From JAPOUP01 sp965199865 (lineage in GTDB: Bacteria; Pseudomonadota; Alphaproteobacteria; Rhodobacterales; Rhodobacteraceae), in the NCBI GenBank assembly GCA_965199865.1, contig CBDATU010000016.1, positions 1-64,000 of the forward strand: 64,000 bases of DNA. The letters are read 5' to 3'. The position numbers and the translations under genes are program-made. The notes below the pieces were generated by a model. The model saw only the letters and a program-made list of their open reading frames with translations. It was not told where the DNA came from and ran no database searches. Positions within the stretch are counted from its first letter, which is position 1. The number at the start of each line of letters is the position of its first letter. Below are positions 25,510 through 33,437 of this stretch, piece after piece.

Positions 25510-26508
25510 CTAGCGAAGCGCGTCTGGAACAGTGACGTCAGCTTCCTCATAGTATTTCAGGGCACCGGGATGCAGCTTGACGTTCAGAACCGTAAACGGG
25601 TTCTGTGGATCAAGGGTGCTGAGGAAGGACGCACTGGCCCTGATCTCGTCGATGTTGTCCCAGAAGGCCTTGGTCAGCGTATATGCAACGTCGTCGCTGA
25701 TACCGGCGTTTACAGCCATGCCAGCCACGAATGAGAAGGAATTCACAGCCTCTTCGTTGGTTTGGCCTTCGTATGCGCCGGCCGGGATTTGCGACATCGC
25801 ACGACCTGGAACGTCAAGATAGGGCTGGAGCTTTGGCAGGTCTTCCTCGGTGATCTGCACGAAGCGGATCGGTTTCGACAGCCCGAATTCCTGGATGATC
25901 GCCGCGCCAACCGGGGCGATACGAACCATCGCGTCCACCTGACCATTGCGCATCATGGCCATGCCTTCACGCCAAGGCGCCTTGAAGCTTTCGTAGTCGC
26001 CAGGCTCCATACCCGTGACAAGACGAATGACCTCCTCCGTGTCTGTCCCGGCACCACCGCCACCTGGGCCAACATAGATCTTCTTTCCTCTTAGATCATG
26101 ATAGGTCCTGATACCGGTGCTGTCCCAGGCGAAGGTTTGCATGGTCGCTGCGTTGAATTCCATCAGCGCCCGAATGCCGTCGGCGATTTCCGCACCCTTG
26201 TCGCCCAAATCCCTGTATGGGCCAGTCGAGGTCACCAGGCGGGCATATTGACCAACGATGGTCGGCATCAGCTCAATTTTACCCTGCCCCAGAAGCAGCA
26301 TCGACTTAATCAGCTTCTGACCCTCGATGACCTGAACATCGATGCCTGCGTCTTCGGCATATTTGGCCAACAGTTTGGTCATTGTGTTCGGAGCCGCACC
26401 GGGTGCGGTAGTGTGCGCGCGCAACGCGTCGGCGCTGGCAGCACCAGCGGTTGCCGCCAAGGAGATGGCGAAACTTGCCGCTCCGACGATCCTTGCGAAG
26501 GAATTCAT
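25510..26508 (-). CDS. TAXI-family TRAP solute-binding protein
   Basis: 332 residues with a signal peptide (RIVGAASFAISLAATAGAASA, cleavage near residue 26). The mature part begins LRAHTTAPGAAPNTMTKLLAKY. KIYVGPGGGGAGTDTEEVIRL and PWREGMAMMRNGQVDA are typical TAXI motifs. It captures the substrate in the periplasm for the permease encoded downstream. Intact. Confidence 0.92.
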   Translation of the reverse strand: MNSFARIVGAASFAISLAATAGAASADALRAHTTAPGAAPNTMTKLLAKYAEDAGIDVQVIEGQKLIKSMLLLGQGKIELMPTIVGQYARLVTSTGPYRDLGDKGAEIADGIRALMEFNAATMQTFAWDSTGIRTYHDLRGKKIYVGPGGGGAGTDTEEVIRLVTGMEPGDYESFKAPWREGMAMMRNGQVDAMVRIAPVGAAIIQEFGLSKPIRFVQITEEDLPKLQPYLDVPGRAMSQIPAGAYEGQTNEEAVNSFSFVAGMAVNAGISDDVAYTLTKAFWDNIDEIRASASFLSTLDPQNPFTVLNVKLHPGALKYYEEADVTVPDALR

Positions 26509-26659
26509 TTGGTTCTCCCTAGTTTGCCATTGATTTTCTGGATTTGAATGCTAGCGGATTAAGGTAGGCTATAAAGAATAGAGTGCTTTTGTCAGCTAAA
26601 ATGACGGATTTCAGTTGCTGCGCGGGCTTTGGGTGAAGGCCATTACCAAGACTTTAAAG

Positions 26660-27055
26660 TTATCTGATTGAAATTCCTGGGTAATTTAGGAACTCGGAGC
26701 CAACTCTGTGAACCCATGGATGACGCCCGGGAACACGCTCAGATCGACCGGGACACCGGCAACCAGCATCCGCATCCCATTGTCCACGCTTTCTTCCAGA
26801 AACTAATCCAGCGAGCCGGTGTCGACATACGCTGGTGGCAGGTTTTTTGAGATCATTCATTCGGGCCACGACAGTATACGGTGCGGACGATGCGAGACCT
26901 GGCGCGTGGCCGAGACGCACGGTCCAACCGTAAGCATTCGCGTCACGTGTCCAGACATGCTCACCGACAGGTCGGTTGCCACCCGTTCGCGTGACCGTCC
27001 GATCGTCGAGCATCGGACATAAACAGGAGTTGGAAGCAAATCGCGCATCTGTCCC
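26660..27055 (-). pseudogene. alpha/beta-hydrolase (fold-3 esterase) remnant
   Basis: Only the C-terminal ~125 residues remain. PMLDDRTVT, VWTRDANAYGWTVRLGHAPG, APYTVVARMNDLK, LPPAYVDTGSLD, FLEESVDNGM, AGVPVDLSVFPGVIHGFTEL match acetyl-esterase-type hydrolases, including the His of GVIHGF. An in-frame TAG follows TGSLD, and the frame shifts in an A-run after NDLK. The 5' side joins IS5 debris, so an IS probably truncated the gene. Confidence 0.8.
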
Positions 27056-27089
27056 GGTCATGGTCCGCAGGCCCATCCCCCAAGGCCGC

Positions 27090-27300
27090 TCCTGCAGCTT
27101 CAGCTCCGGGTTGCCGCCGTCGGCAAACAGCCTGCACACCGTCGGCACCGCCCCGGCAGCTTCGCGATCAGGTGCCGCCTGCACCCGTTCACCTTCCTGC
27201 CCGCGTCGTAGCCGAAGGGGCCGCCGCGCTCCATCGTCCTCACCGACTGCCTGCCGACCGGGGTGATGGTCGTCTCCGGCGAACGCCCCGAACATTGCCC
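27090..27300 (-). pseudogene. IS5-family transposase remnant
   Basis: Minus-strand translation gives GRQSVRTMERGGPFGYDAGR and KVNGCRRHLIAKLPG, matching the IS5 stretch DSQSVKTTEAGG-GYDAGKKVNGRKRH, then (other frame) CRLFADGGNPELKLQ. Frameshifted, with no ends found. Confidence 0.75.
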
Positions 27301-27451
27301 GGGACAAGCTGCAGGAGCCCGCTGCGGCGCCTATCGTCCAGACAAACCTGAATGTTGTCCGCGTGACGTGTACCGATTCAGTCCAATCCGCGTGGAGCGA
27401 ATCAATGCGTGTCACGGACGGGGAGTTAAGTATGTGTTCCTTTTCGGGCGC

Positions 27452-27630
27452 GGGGGCCGCCAGACCCGGACATCGCCACCTTCGCCATCATGGCCGCGGG
27501 CCTCGCAGCCTTCATCCCCTCGAAACGCCAGACGCTGCCGGGAACGCGCATGCTCCGGGAGGGGCTCAGGATACTGATGGTCTCCATCTTCGCCATCACC
27601 GACTTCTAGGAAACCGGACAATGATCCAAT
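27452..27630 (+). pseudogene. C-terminal remnant of a DruA/IS4-type transposase
   Basis: Translates GPPDPDIATFAIMAAGLAAF, IPSKRQTLPGTRMLREGLRI, and ends at TAG 27607-27609. The intact transposase at 17225-19477 ends APPEPDM, LVAGLAGFRPTKRQPLPGTQ, KLWQGLRIL, clearly the same family. Its 3' end (27564-27627) is repeated at 22814-22877. Confidence 0.8.
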
Positions 27631-27968
27631 CAGGTTCAAGTTGATAGGTCCGGACTGCGGCGGTTCCCGGTTCAGAATCTGCCAGATTGGAACCTGGATG
27701 CCTGCCATTGGAAGAGAACACATGGGCTGCGAGAACCCAAAGGCATGCATTGCGCAAGGCGCGAGCGAATCGGTCGACTTTGGATCAAAACCGTTGCCTT
27801 GGAAACCGCCGTGCAGTATCCGGGCGGAATAACCCGGAACGCAGCTCCCGACGATCACATGCGCCGCCCCTGGCGGATCTTTGATGCGATACGGATGGCG
27901 TCAGCCCATCCTTAGTTGTCGAGCGTTCGCTGCCTGCCTCCGGTGTTTGGATGCAAGGGAGAATCCGC

Positions 27969-29372
27969 ATGCCACCCAGAACACTATACGACAAGATATG
28001 GGACGACCATCTGGTCCATGAGGCTGAGGATGGAACCTGTCTTCTCTATATCGACCGCCATCTCGTTCATGAGGTCACAAGCCCACAGGCATTTGAGGGA
28101 CTACGCATGGCTGGCCGGAAGGTACGCGCGCCCGAAAAAACCATTGCTGTGCCTGACCACAACGTACCGACCACTGCGGATCGATTGTCAGGAGGAATGA
28201 ACGAGGAAAGCCGTATTCAGGTGGAGGAACTTGACAGGAACGCACTTGAATTCGGCATCCATTACTATCCAGTCGATGATGTGCGCCAAGGCATCGTCCA
28301 CATCGTGGGACCGGAACAGGGCTGGACCCTGCCGGGAATGACGGTGGTCTGCGGTGACAGCCATACCGCGACGCATGGTGCTTTCGGCGCCCTGGCACAC
28401 GGAATCGGCACGTCGGAAGTCGAGCATGTTCTTGCAACGCAGACACTGATCCAGAAGAAATCCAGGAACATGAAAGTCGAGATAACCGGCTGCCTTCGCC
28501 CCGGCGTGACGGCAAAGGACATCACGCTATCAGTGATCGGTGCGACCGGCACCGCGGGTGGCACCGGCCATGTGATCGAGTATTGCGGAGAGGCGATCCG
28601 CAACCTTTCGATAGAAGGCCGAATGACCGTCTGCAACATGGCGATTGAAGGTGGCGCACGGGCGGGCCTGATCGCTCCCGACAAAAAGACTTTTGAATAT
28701 GTCATGGGTCGCCCGCATGCTCCAAAGGGCGCGGCGTGGGAAGCGGCGATGGCATATTGGCAGACGCTTCACTCCGACGAGGACGCCCATTTCGACAAGG
28801 TGGTGACGATCCCAGGTGAAGATATCGCGCCTGTCGTAACTTGGGGTACCAGCCCCGAGGACGTTCTGCCCATTACCGGCGCCGTGCCAGATCCGCATGA
28901 ATTCGAGGGAGGCAAGGTCGAAGCGGCAAAACGCTCTCTGGAATATATGGGACTGACCCCAGGCACACCCCTGTCAGAGATAGGAATCGATACGGTGTTC
29001 ATTGGCTCCTGTACCAATGGCAGGATCGAGGACCTAAGGGCGGCGGCGGAAATTCTTAGGGGCAGGAAAGTCAAGAGCGGGCTGCGGGCGATGGTCGTTC
29101 CCGGTTCGGGCCTTGTTCGGGCGCAGGCGGAAGAGGAAGGGCTGGCGGAGATATTCCAGGAAGCCGGATTTGAATGGCGGTTGGCTGGCTGTTCCATGTG
29201 CCTTGCGATGAATCCGGACCAGCTCGCGCCGGGTGAGCGTTGCGCTTCCACCTCAAACCGCAATTTCGAGGGCCGCCAAGGCTATAGGGGCCGAACGCAT
29301 CTTGTCTCTCCTGCCATGGCAGCGGCGGCGGCGATCACCGGACATCTGACCGACGTTCGGGAAATGATGTAG
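27969..29372 (+). CDS. leuC: 3-isopropylmalate dehydratase large subunit
   Basis: Isomerises 2- to 3-isopropylmalate in leucine synthesis, using a [4Fe-4S] cluster. The start ATG at 27969 (MPPRTLYDKIWDDHLV) follows an AAGGGAG site. The longer frame from 27951 lacks family similarity at its front. Cluster Cys residues are in GSCTNGRIEDL and GCSMCLAMNPD. Other landmarks are VPDHNVPT, CGDSHTATHGAFG, and the C-terminal NRNFEGRQGYRGRTHL. 467 residues, normal. It pairs with leuD 50 bp downstream. Confidence 0.97.
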   Translation: MPPRTLYDKIWDDHLVHEAEDGTCLLYIDRHLVHEVTSPQAFEGLRMAGRKVRAPEKTIAVPDHNVPTTADRLSGGMNEESRIQVEELDRNALEFGIHYYPVDDVRQGIVHIVGPEQGWTLPGMTVVCGDSHTATHGAFGALAHGIGTSEVEHVLATQTLIQKKSRNMKVEITGCLRPGVTAKDITLSVIGATGTAGGTGHVIEYCGEAIRNLSIEGRMTVCNMAIEGGARAGLIAPDKKTFEYVMGRPHAPKGAAWEAAMAYWQTLHSDEDAHFDKVVTIPGEDIAPVVTWGTSPEDVLPITGAVPDPHEFEGGKVEAAKRSLEYMGLTPGTPLSEIGIDTVFIGSCTNGRIEDLRAAAEILRGRKVKSGLRAMVVPGSGLVRAQAEEEGLAEIFQEAGFEWRLAGCSMCLAMNPDQLAPGERCASTSNRNFEGRQGYRGRTHLVSPAMAAAAAITGHLTDVREMM

Positions 29373-29422
29373 AACCGGCACCCAGTGCACCCGATCCAAT
29401 AGTTTAGCCTGGAGCAGTCAAG

Positions 29423-30028
29423 ATGGACAGATTCACCACCCTTACCGGCGTTGCCGCACCCCTGCCGATGGTCAATGTCGACACGGACATGATCATCCCC
29501 AAGCAATTCCTCAAGACGATCAAACGGTCTGGTCTTGGTGTAAATCTCTTCGATGAGATGCGTTACGACCGGGAAGGAGAAGAGGTTGCCGATTTCGTAC
29601 TGAACCAGTCGGCCTACCGCAGCGCCTCGATTCTGGTAGCGGGCGAGAACTTCGGCTGCGGCTCAAGCCGCGAGCATGCCCCATGGGCACTCAAGGATTT
29701 TGGCATCCGCTGCGTCATTGCGCCCAGCTTCGCTGACATTTTCTTCAACAACTGCTTCAAGAACGGCATTCTGCCAATCCCGCTACCGCAGGAACAGGTC
29801 GACATCCTCATGAAGGACGCGGGGAAGGGAGAGAATGCACGAGTCTCGGTCGATCTTGAAACGGAGACGATAACAACCTCGGATGGAGAGGTGATTTCGT
29901 TCGACGTGGATCCGTTCAGGAAAAGATGTCTCATGGAAGGACTTGATGACATTGGCCTGACGATGGAGCATGCCGCGAGAATTGATGATTTCGAATCTGA
30001 GGCGACAGCGCGCCGTCCCTGGGTGTGA
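29423..30028 (+). CDS. leuD: 3-isopropylmalate dehydratase small subunit
   Basis: The swivelling domain partner of LeuC, 201 residues. Landmarks are NVDTDMIIPKQFLK, the active-site loop GENFGCGSSREHAPWAL, and FADIFFNNCFKNGILPI. It starts 50 bp after leuC on the same strand, with a spaced GGAGCAG-like site. Intact. Confidence 0.97.
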   Translation: MDRFTTLTGVAAPLPMVNVDTDMIIPKQFLKTIKRSGLGVNLFDEMRYDREGEEVADFVLNQSAYRSASILVAGENFGCGSSREHAPWALKDFGIRCVIAPSFADIFFNNCFKNGILPIPLPQEQVDILMKDAGKGENARVSVDLETETITTSDGEVISFDVDPFRKRCLMEGLDDIGLTMEHAARIDDFESEATARRPWV

Positions 30029-30232
30029 CTCCACCCGGTCCAGAGTTTCGCATGTCGCGCCGATGATCTGGCACTGTACTGAAGGTGCAGTATCCGCGAA
30101 GTTTGGCCGCATCGCTCCGGCCGCTCCGTCTGATAGACGCATTCGAGCTAACGCCATAGATCGGTTTCTTGACCGGATCGAGGCAAGAGGATAGGCGGAG
30201 CCCACCAAGAAAGTACGGAGGATTTAGGCATT

Positions 30233-31339
30233 ATGGGCACATATTCGCTCCTTGTTCTTCCCGGTGATGGTATTGGCCCAGAGGTCATGGCTCAGGTTCA
30301 CCGTGTTGTGGACTGGTTCAATGACCGAACGGAACTGAAGTTCGAGATCAGCGAGGATCTTGTTGGAGGCGCTGCCTACGATGTCCACGGCACGCCACTG
30401 CACGATGACACCATGGCGAAGGCCCTGGCGTCTGACGCCGTGCTTCTTGGCGCGGTAGGCGGGCCGGAGTACGATGAGCTGGACTTCAGCCTGAAGCCCG
30501 AGCGAGGGCTGCTGCGGCTTCGCAAGGAAATGGACCTGTTCTCCAATCTGCGTCCCGCACAGTGCTTCGACGCGTTGGCTGATTTCTCTTCGCTCAAGAA
30601 GGAGGTGGTTTCCGGGCTCGACATCATGATCGTGCGCGAGTTGACTGCTGGGGTGTATTTTGGCGAACCCCGAGGCATCCACAGGGAAGGCAACGAGCGG
30701 GTCGGGATCAACACCCAGCGCTATACCGAAAGCGAGATTGCCCGTGTGGCGCGATCCGCGTTTGAACTCGCTCGCAGGCGTGGCAACAGGGTCTGCTCCA
30801 TGGAGAAGGCCAACGTTATGGAATCCGGGATTCTGTGGCGTGAGGTCGTCACCGAGGTGCATGCTGCCGAATATCAGGATATCGAACTGTCCCATATGTA
30901 TGCAGACGCTGGCGCCATGCAGTTGACCCGGTGGCCAAAGCAGTTTGATGTCATTGTCACCGATAATCTGTTTGGCGACCTTCTGTCGGATCTCGCCGCA
31001 ATGCTCACCGGTTCACTTGGAATGCTGCCATCAGCCAGTTTAGGCGCGCCGATGCGGAATGGTCGACCCAGAGCCATGTATGAGCCCGTCCACGGTTCCG
31101 CGCCGGACATCGCGGGCCAGGGCAAGGCAAATCCGATCGCGTGCATCCTCAGCTTCGCGATGGCTCTTCGCTACAGTTTTGACGCGGGCAAGGAGGCGGA
31201 CCGACTGGAAGCCGCCGTTGAACATGCGCTCGCCAAAGGCCTGCGAACAGCTGACCTGATTGGTGAAGCAGGTACTGAACCCGTTTCGACATCGGATATG
31301 GGGGACGCCATCCTAGCGGCGCTTGACGCTGGCAATTGA
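30233..31339 (+). CDS. leuB: 3-isopropylmalate dehydrogenase
   Basis: NAD-dependent oxidative decarboxylation of 3-isopropylmalate, 368 residues. Landmarks are LLVLPGDGIGPEVM, LLRLRKEMDLFSNLRPAQ, IVRELTAGVYFGEPRG, MYADAGAMQL and YEPVHGSAPDIAGQGKANP. A GGAGG site lies 9 nt before the ATG. A 204-bp spacer from leuD holds no gene. Its stop is only 17 bp from the first CRISPR repeat, so read-through from leu could enter the array. Confidence 0.97.
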   Translation: MGTYSLLVLPGDGIGPEVMAQVHRVVDWFNDRTELKFEISEDLVGGAAYDVHGTPLHDDTMAKALASDAVLLGAVGGPEYDELDFSLKPERGLLRLRKEMDLFSNLRPAQCFDALADFSSLKKEVVSGLDIMIVRELTAGVYFGEPRGIHREGNERVGINTQRYTESEIARVARSAFELARRRGNRVCSMEKANVMESGILWREVVTEVHAAEYQDIELSHMYADAGAMQLTRWPKQFDVIVTDNLFGDLLSDLAAMLTGSLGMLPSASLGAPMRNGRPRAMYEPVHGSAPDIAGQGKANPIACILSFAMALRYSFDAGKEADRLEAAVEHALAKGLRTADLIGEAGTEPVSTSDMGDAILAALDAGN

Positions 31340-31356
31340 CCTTGTCCATCTCAAAG

Positions 31357-32116
31357 GTAGCGGCTGGCCCCCGGTCTCCAAGCGGCTATAATCTGCCCGG
31401 TTCCAGCCCCGGCGGTCTCGACGTTGCGGCTGGCCCCCGGTCTCCAAGCGGCTATAATGGACTGGATTGCTACCAGGGAGCTGAACTCGTTGCGGCTGGC
31501 CCCCGGTCTCCAAGCGGCTATAATCTTGAACATCTATCGGGCTGGGAACATGTAGTTGCGGCTGGCCCCCGGTCTCCAAGCGGCTATAATCGGGACGGGA
31601 ACCGGTACGATAACCGAAGCGTTGCGGCTGGCCCCCGGTCTCCAAGCGGCTATAATAGACTGGACGCGGCTTTCAACGTGGCGACCGTTGCGGCTGGCCC
31701 CCGGTCTCCAAGCGGCTATAATTTCAGATATATAGACTAGATTCAGTGATCAGTTGCGGCTGGCCCCCGGTCTCCAAGCGGCTATAATTCACCGCGAATC
31801 CATCTGACCTTACGATCGTTGCGGCTGGCCCCCGGTCTCCAAGCGGCTATAATGTATGCTTCTTGGACCATTTCCACCGTTTTGTTGCGGCTGGCCCCCG
31901 GTCTCCAAGCGGCTATAATAGTCCGTGCGTGCTGTCATTGACCTGTGCGTTGCGGCTGGCCCCCGGTCTCCAAGCGGCTATAATTGAATTTCTTCACGGA
32001 TGACCGCCCGATGTGTTGCGGCTGGCCCCCGGTCTCCAAGCGGCTATAATCAGTCCAGCATGCACAGGCTGGCCGGGCTGGTTGCGGCTGGCCCCCGGTC
32101 TCCAAGCGGCTATAAT
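31357..32116 (+). CRISPR. type II-C CRISPR array, 12 repeats / 11 spacers
   Basis: The 36-bp repeat begins GTTGCGGCTGGCCCCCGGTC and ends TCCAAGCGGCTATAAT. Repeat starts: 31357, 31423, 31489, 31555, 31621, 31687, 31753, 31818, 31884, 31949, 32015, 32081. Spacers are 30 nt, except two of 29 (31789-31817 and 31920-31948). All repeats look identical except the first, with T to A at position 3 (31359). This suggests the leuB side is the old end. Each repeat ends in a consensus -10 hexamer, as in Neisseria-type II-C arrays, so crRNAs are probably transcribed rightwards from each repeat. The tracrRNA anti-repeat orientation agrees. Spacers look unique to each other and have no match I could see in the window. 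Confidence 0.98.
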
Positions 32117-32131
32117 CATTCACCCCTTAAA

Positions 32132-32158
32132 CCCCGGAATTTCCGGGGCTTTTCTCTT
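32132..32158 (+). terminator. terminator downstream of the CRISPR array
   Basis: A CCCCGGA...TCCGGGG hairpin (32132-32148) followed by CTTTTCTCTT. It lies just after the last repeat and faces the convergent cas2 end, so it would stop array transcripts. Confidence 0.75.
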
Positions 32159-32188
32159 TCCGCAGCAGAAAAATTCTGCCCAAAATCC

Positions 32189-32527
32189 TCAAAACAGCAA
32201 GAGTTGGTCTGGATTTTCAGATCTTCGTTCTCGTTTTGTCCCGATGAATATTCGCGCATTTGCATATTGCTTGTCTGTGATTGTGACAATATGTAGCTTC
32301 CCTCTGCCCGGCCAAGCTGCAGTGACGTTTGCGATATGCGTCTCGGCCGCCTCCCGGCTCTCAGCAAAGCGGAGATACACCGAGTACTGCGCCATTTCGA
32401 AACCCCTGTCGAGGAGGAACTGACGGAATTTCGTTGCCGCCTTCCTCTCGGCACCGGTACCCACGGGTAGATCAAACATCGTGTATATCCAAGTCATCCG
32501 ATATGCACTGAGCGCCGGACGCCACAT
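32189..32527 (-). CDS. cas2: CRISPR-associated endonuclease Cas2
   Basis: Partner of Cas1 in spacer acquisition. The start at ATG 32527 (MWRPALSAYRMTWIYTMFDL) gives 112 residues and begins 13 bp after the cas1 stop. The longer frame from 32596 would overlap cas1. MFDLPVG carries the conserved first-strand Asp. The ferredoxin-like core FRQFLLDRGFEMAQYSVYLR and VTITDKQYANARIFIG follow. The C-terminus runs towards the terminator of the convergent array. Confidence 0.95.
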   Translation of the reverse strand: MWRPALSAYRMTWIYTMFDLPVGTGAERKAATKFRQFLLDRGFEMAQYSVYLRFAESREAAETHIANVTAAWPGRGKLHIVTITDKQYANARIFIGTKRERRSENPDQLLLF

Positions 32528-32540
32528 GCTGAAGGTTTCG

Positions 32541-33437
32541 CTATTCCAGCTGCAGCGTTCGACGCGGCAGTTCGAGATTCCGCGCCTCGCCAGCAAAACA
32601 GCGGGCTGCGGAAAGTGCCAGACGTTGTAAGCAGGCCCCGACCGGGCTGGTACCGCGCGGCCCGCTCATATCAATAGTGAGCACCCGTGCCAAACGCGGC
32701 TTTGTTTCCTTGTTAACATCGGCGAAACCTTCTTTCCGTAGATCCAATACTAAAAGGTCGGCCACCGGTCGAAACGGCTCCATCAAGTCATCTGCGAGCG
32801 CATAGGTATTGCCACGCTGGCGATGCGCCAATCCAAACGCAGGATGGAGCCCAGCTGCCATGATCGCCCGCGCCGCGCCGGCGCGCAGCACTGTATAGGC
32901 ATAATTCAGCATTGCGTTCTCGCCTGGCGCCTGTCGGTTTCGGCTAAAGTTCTCGCCGAACAGTAGTGGCCAGTAGCGCCGTGCCGCCTGCGCCTCCACA
33001 TTATCAGGGTCACCAGATCGCACTTTTCTCGAAAGTAGAAAAAATCCCTGATGGGGCGCGCCAACAGCTTCCAGTGTTGCACCCTGACATAGTATTTTGG
33101 CTCGGACGATTTGTGCCCAAAGCCGCTTGCGCACCGGTTTGGAAGCATTCGCCTGATCCTTCATACGACCAGCCTGTTCGTAATGCCCATTTGCCGTCCA
33201 AAGAAAAGCAGCCGGCAGGTGGTTGGCCCCACATACTACAAGAGGAATGCAGCGCTCTGCCAGCGCCACCAACAGGGAGTTAGAATAGGTAATGCCATGC
33301 GCCGACGCGATGACAGCGCTCACATCATCAATGGGAAGTCGACCGATCACGTCCTTATCCGCAGTTACTGTCAGGAAACCGCGCGATTTGGCGAGATGGC
33401 GGCCATTCTCAGCGATTTCGACGATGCGGCCGATCAT
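32541..33437 (-). CDS. cas1: CRISPR-associated endonuclease Cas1 (type II)
   Basis: Integrase of spacer acquisition, 298 residues. The start at ATG 33437 (MIGRIVEIAENGRHLAKSRG) overlaps the cas9 stop by ATGA. The frame's earlier start lies inside cas9. Metal ligands are the Glu in APGENAMLNYAYTVLRAG, the His in LHPAFGLAHRQRG and the Asp in YALADDLMEPFRPVAD. The N-terminal beta-domain has SVIASAHGITYSNSLL-type sequence. It forms the adaptation complex with Cas2 and probably Cas9. Confidence 0.96.
   Translation of the reverse strand: MIGRIVEIAENGRHLAKSRGFLTVTADKDVIGRLPIDDVSAVIASAHGITYSNSLLVALAERCIPLVVCGANHLPAAFLWTANGHYEQAGRMKDQANASKPVRKRLWAQIVRAKILCQGATLEAVGAPHQGFFLLSRKVRSGDPDNVEAQAARRYWPLLFGENFSRNRQAPGENAMLNYAYTVLRAGAARAIMAAGLHPAFGLAHRQRGNTYALADDLMEPFRPVADLLVLDLRKEGFADVNKETKPRLARVLTIDMSGPRGTSPVGACLQRLALSAARCFAGEARNLELPRRTLQLE

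Noticed and set aside
31336..31740. Open frame with repeated AAGPRSPSGYN units, and similar ones on the minus strand (SRLETGGQPQ)
   Set aside because: It is the translation of CRISPR repeats, whose 66-bp period keeps the frame open.
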